From NCBI RefSeq assembly GCF_037975245.1, contig NC_092568.1, forward strand, positions 17,503,001 through 17,567,000: 64,000 nucleotides of DNA, written 5' to 3'. A program made the position numbers and the translations under genes. This document shows positions 59,801 through 64,000 of this stretch, one piece after another. The DNA is from Apostichopus japonicus (lineage: Eukaryota; Echinodermata; Holothuroidea; Aspidochirotida; Stichopodidae). The notes beneath the pieces were generated by a model. That model was not told where the DNA came from and searched no databases. It saw only the letters and a list, made by a program, of their open reading frames with translations. Each line of letters opens with the position of its first letter. Within the stretch, counting starts at the first letter, position 1.

Positions 59801-62800
59801 TCAGGTTGTTGCATCAATCCATTCAAAACTTTGAAGTAAATTGTAATGCAAAGAAAACAAGTCGCATGGCTATAGTAGGCTATCAGTGGTGATTGAATGT
59901 AGAGGTTCGTGTTTCCATCTTTGTTAATATTCCTCTGTATTTGCTGCTTCTTCTGGGTTATGAGTATCTGGTTTCTTTGATTTCTTTGGCAGGTTTAAGT
60001 TTGGTGATAATCCTGCATCTCTCATCCTGGATGAGGAGAGCCGAGAGACAAGCATCGCTCCCAGTCAGACAGCTTTGGTGCCATTATTTATATCACAGAA
60101 GAAAGATGTTGTCGCAGATTGCAAAGACTTTAAGTGAGTAGATGAAAAATGGGCTTTCTTTGATTAAAATTTATTTCAAAGACAACATGTAATATTATTT
60201 ATACTGCCAGTTGTGGAGATGACATTCACAAGGTATAGCCCAACCAGGTGCTTAAATAGGAAACTTAAAATGTCCAAGAAATAATGGATAACGTGTTTGA
60301 TTTTAATAGCAGTACCAAACAAACACTAGTTTATAGCAAAATGTGTATGCATCTTGTAACAAAGGAACAGCACTGACGTTACATTGGAAAATACAAATAG
60401 GGAACATTGTAATGTTGAAAGTAATGTAACATAGCTAATATTTATTCCTTAACTTACAGCACGGATTGTATTTGAAATAGTAACACTGTATAGATGCCCA
60501 TATTTGCATAGAAGTACATTGCAAATATAGCAAAGCCTGTGTCTAGAATATGGGTGCAAGTGCATTCAGAAATTTAATTTTACTTTATGACATGATTTCT
60601 TCTCAACATTGCCTTCTGGTTTTGAATAATCAATCAAAACTTGTGACACTTTTTTCAAACTATAAAATGAAATTTTTTGTAGAACACATGTATATGTATT
60701 TAATACATTGTTTATTTTATGTCTCTTCTCTATGATCAATTCTGGATTCCTGTCATATTTTGACAGACTCAAAGTTACTATTGTATTCTCTGGAGGTTCA
60801 AAGGAGGTCGCTGTTCCATTCAGATGTCGCAAGAGGCATGAATCATTCTTGATGTCTTTCATAGACCACGACGGATCTGTGAGATTTTTTTCTGGTTATT
60901 TGTTACTCTACTGAAGCTAGATAAAATTTGAGAAATATAGAGGCCAGATTAACCTGTCTCTTTTGGATATTGGTGATTTATTTGCACAATTATAGATAAA
61001 TTTTTAAGTGGGATTTCATTGGATGAGTGCAGTTTTGAACACTAACTATCACTGCATGCTAGATATGTTTCAACTGTATCAACTTTTCCCTATGTTTACA
61101 CTCATGAAAAAAATGAACATCATCCTTTACTCTTTGATTTAGTAAATGCAATATTTAAGTACCTCTGCAAAAGTGGATCTCAAAGTTTTGACAAGCTTTC
61201 AGTGCATGCTTCCATGGTCATGAGGTAACATAATCCTTTCTATTTCCACACTGCTATTAATATTACAAGACTCAGTAAAAGCTTGAGTTATTGCTCCAAG
61301 TTATGGGAAAGAGAGTTTTAAACTGAAACATCTGCCTTACTTTGGTTCAAGCTTCAAACACAACTTCTGGTGAGCCCACATCCTAACAGTAAATAACGTT
61401 TTACGTAATTAACACAAAGTTACTGTACACTGTGTGAATGTACAAAAAGTAGGTATGGCTTTTAATACAGAAAACAGATTTTTAAGAAGTTAACACTGGT
61501 TCAAATCTGATTCAAATTTCCTATACATTTTCAAAATTTTCACAAAAAGTGTCACATTTGATCTTAAATTCACAAAATAGATGAACTATTGGAAAATTGG
61601 AATTATCTTTGTCAGTAATAATGCTGTGCTATAATGCACAATCGATCCCTGTTGTTTGTTTCTTACTCATGTACAGTACTCATGTTTTCAGATTCAAGAA
61701 GCAGCAGTGATAGAACCCATAGGATCTTGCCATGACATGGAGTGTAGGGTGAGTACAGAGCTGCTTTCATGTTCTCCCGAGACTATTAACAAATTGACAT
61801 TTACGTGATACTCATGACCAGAAAAACATTTTTCATGAGCATGTTGGTTTTGCTACCTTTGAAAGTTTCCTAGAGGTCAAACTTTTATTTGGGGATTACC
61901 AAACTTTTCCTCTCTGGAGCAATGCAGAGCTTTTCCCTTCAGGTAATATGATAGAAAAAAATGCTCATGTATCCTATACTCTATGAAGAAATGTACTTAT
62001 GTTTCAAAAAGGAGCCTATATGCCATGAAGGTTCACTTTGAAGAAATGGAATTAAGTTTCAAAAGAGGCCTATATGACATGAAGGTTACCAAAGATTTGT
62101 GCCTAGTGGTACTTTAATGATGGTCCATTTATATCTAATTACAGTATGGCATACCTATGCTACCGCCATTAACGGTTAATCTTTTGTAACATGGTTTTGA
62201 TAACGAAGTAACATTAAAACGAGGGTGACAGGTAACCATTGTAGATGAAATCATTGTAATAACTGCCCTATGAAAGTGTGGCAGTGGATGTAGTTTTCCT
62301 TGTTCTGTATTTTTGTTCCTTCCTAGGTAGTGCTTTCTCTGCATGGAACAGGTATGTGAAATTATGCAAACTAAATGACTTGTTTTAGGGGTGGTTTAAA
62401 TAAATTGAGTTTCTTTTATAACTTAAATACTTGTAATTGTGTTGCTACATAGCAGACTTTCCACTCATCTGAAATAACACAGGGTTTTTAAACAAAAGCC
62501 GCCGTGCATGTGCGATTAACGTGCCATTTAATGCTATGAACGTCACAGACAAGGTTCATTGGAAATGTATGGCTGATATGATGAAAATGATAAACATTTT
62601 TCTGACAGTTATTTTAATTTGCCTCTCTACTTCATTGAAATCTCCCAATTTAGGTGTTGCAGCTCAAAATCAAGCAGATAGCTATAAGAGAATGGTGGAT
62701 GGAGATTGGGTGTTTGGTGTTGAACATGCCTGGGTGTTGGCACCTACAAGGTCAGTTTACAATCTTGGTAGTACATCACAAATGGCCTTCCATAGCATTT

Positions 62801-63955
62801 GCCCCAATTTGTGAAGGATGAATATTTGTCAATGCTTACTTTGAAACATTTACAGGGAGATGTTGACAGATTAAAAAAAAAAAATTGTCTTTTCTAACAG
62901 ACATGGAGCTCACAACTGGGAAGGACCCGGATCGCTTACCGCAATGACAGCTCTTGAGAAACTGCATGAGGTAATGTAGCGATAATCATGTCTTGTTTAA
63001 AGATTTGTGTATAGTGATAGACAGACAGACATTAAGGAACTCAGAATATGAAGGGCAGTGGGAGGGGGAGGGTTATAGTCAGATGAGAGAGGAGTGAGAT
63101 GGGGAAATAGATGCAGAGCAATATGCAAATGAGAGGGAATATGAGCTTCCCATTGCATGGCTAAATGCATAGTGATCATGTGTAAGCAGTACACAGTAGA
63201 TCGCTCACCAACCTTTTGACCTGATCCTGAGTACTATCTATTTCCTTTTCAAATGGACTTGTGATACTCACTGGAAGTAACATCGTCATGATCATACGGT
63301 TACAGTTACAATGTAAGGGGCTGGGGGGTTTGAGAGTGGATCAAGTTGTTTGGTTTTCGTGCCGTGCTAAATTAATTTTGGATAACGTCAAAGGAATGGC
63401 TATATAGGAATCACCACCAACGAAGGGCTGGATAGCTCAGTTAGTAGAGGGCTGGGCTTGTAATCCAGAGGTCACTGGTTCAAATCCTGTTCTAGCCATA
63501 GGTTTCTTACTCTTTCTTTTGGTGAATCACTTGTGATGTCCTTGTGTGGGCTTGGTTACTCTACTACTGTGGTATAGGTATGCTCAAATGTAGCCGATAG
63601 TCAGATACACTAGGTATATCAGTAACACACCTTATACTGCCACCTGGATATAACTTAAGTATTTTGGCCATGAGCAATCATAGTAAACATAATTTTTGGT
63701 TCATTAAATCTACCTTCATGATAGTTACAATATTGTTCTGCATGTGTGTATCTCATAGTATTCCCATGGCAGTAGCTGGCCATGGCCCGATGGCAACAAG
63801 GCATTGCAGGATGAGGTCATCTTTGCTGGCCATTCTATGGGTGGCCATGGGGCCTGGCATTTAGCCACTCACTACCCTCAGATAGCCAAAGCTGTCATTT
63901 CTATGGCTGGCTGGAATAAGAAAGAAGAATACGGAGACAGCAACAAGTTCTTTGA
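53849..63955 (+). CDS. TPR-containing alpha/beta hydrolase, prolyl-oligopeptidase type (3' end outside window)
   Basis: Exons: 53849-53863 (tentative start, MSDSP), 54060-54158, 54818-54882, 55302-55420, 56081-56235, 56782-56871, 57290-57353, 57939-58005, 58301-58367, 58871-58898, 59196-59325, 59993-60133, 60767-60878, 61692-61748, 62327-62351, 62654-62750, 62901-62970, 63759-63955. Frame is kept, giving 532 residues so far. Residues ~35-90 form a TPR-like pair (ALSCLIKRLNKDPLQSWHW, then LGAVYSIKGKKSKANTCFKQ). Residues ~95-390 look like beta-sandwich modules (GDPLEAFGGV, NWGDLVNSLG, GWAVGEFSV, VPAVYVDGNLIAGD). The hydrolase domain starts about residue 405: LSLHGTG (oxyanion loop), then FAGHSMGGHGAW with the nucleophile Ser in G-H-S-M-G, and VISMAGW. 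The catalytic Asp and His should lie right of the window. I know of no named vertebrate orthologue; substrate and location are unknown, and no signal peptide is visible. First exon uncertain. Confidence 0.82.
56270..56570. repeat. Tandem duplication, period ~148 bp
   Basis: Two copies (about 56270-56416 and 56417-56570) share AGTAAAACATGGA, TTTGGCTAAATATT, AAGTTTGATTTGTTGA, GTTAAAGTGAATATAGGT and GAATCTTAAATATGC. It lies in a hydrolase-gene intron. Confidence 0.9.
61985..62088. repeat. Tandem duplication, period 55 bp
   Basis: Two copies share GAAGAAATG, AAGTTTCAAAA / ATGTTTCAAAA, GCCTATATG and CATGAAGGTT. It lies in a hydrolase-gene intron. Confidence 0.8.
63255..63410 (+). repeat. Dispersed repeat, copy 2, directly before the tRNA-like sequence
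   Basis: Related to 38462-38625 through GTGATACTCA, GTCATGATC, GGTTACAGT, ATGTAAGG, GAGAGTG and TTTGGTTTT in order. The similarity ends with GGCTATATAG, about 15 bp before the tRNA-like sequence. Confidence 0.65.
63426..63498 (+). tRNA. tRNA-Thr(UGU)-like sequence; intact gene or SINE head
   Basis: A 73-nt cloverleaf can be drawn. The acceptor stem GGCTGGA/TCTAGCC has one G-T pair. The D stem is GCTC/GAGG, the anticodon stem CTGGG/TCCAG with loop CTTGTAA (anticodon TGT, Thr), and the T stem ACTGG/CCTGT with loop TTCAAAT. The B box GGTTCAAATCC is perfect and the A box (TAGCTCAGTTAG) good. Against a working tRNA: the D loop lacks the GG pair (G18-G19), the T stem has a T-T mismatch, and a dispersed repeat adjoins on the left. 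It lies in a hydrolase-gene intron, same strand. A tRNA-derived SINE or pseudogene is at least as likely. Confidence 0.5.
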
Positions 63956-64000
63956 GTGAGTTGTCTCGTAAAAGAAATTTATCACAAAATGTATCGTCCC

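Overview
The window is ordinary nuclear DNA of an animal: AT-rich, with spliced genes (canonical GT-AG introns of roughly 0.1-3 kb, one of 5.2 kb), tandem and dispersed repeats, DNA-transposon relics and a LINE fragment. The gene set and protein similarities fit a marine invertebrate deuterostome; an echinoderm is my best guess, but the sequence alone does not prove it. I see no operons, phage, CRISPR or bacterial features.

Five protein-coding genes could be assembled exon by exon. Reading frame is kept across every junction. (1) LRRC9, + strand, 1667-22656: the last 23 coding exons (1124 residues); the N-terminal leucine-rich repeats lie left of the window. (2) CLHC1, - strand, 32460-24107: 10 coding exons, complete, 591 residues. 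(3) FAM89 (leucine repeat adapter family), + strand, 34763-40407: 2 exons, 160 residues. (4) SPATA7, - strand, 53190-46404: 10 coding exons, 399 residues, including several exons too short to stand out as ORFs. (5) A TPR-containing alpha/beta hydrolase of the prolyl-oligopeptidase type, + strand, 53849 to the right edge: 18 exons, 532 residues, cut by the window just after the nucleophile-elbow exon.

The genes alternate in strand. LRRC9 and CLHC1 are tail-to-tail (stops 1.45 kb apart), CLHC1 and FAM89 head-to-head (2.3 kb), FAM89 and SPATA7 tail-to-tail, SPATA7 and the hydrolase head-to-head with only 658 bp between start codons. SPATA7 is a ciliary transition-zone protein, and an X-box-like (RFX) site lies about 100 bp upstream of its start.

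The non-coding part holds the more unusual material. Two long minisatellites in LRRC9 are amplified exon boundaries: about 17 copies of a splice acceptor upstream of the first visible exon, and about 19 copies of an exon end plus donor after the 12181-12358 exon. A smaller duplicated acceptor sits in CLHC1. There is a piggyBac-like MITE family (three copies, TTAA targets, two of them inverted in one intron), one hAT-like MITE, a LINE 3' end, a tRNA-Thr-like sequence beside a dispersed repeat, and several strong hairpins in promoter regions. No new multi-gene system was found.
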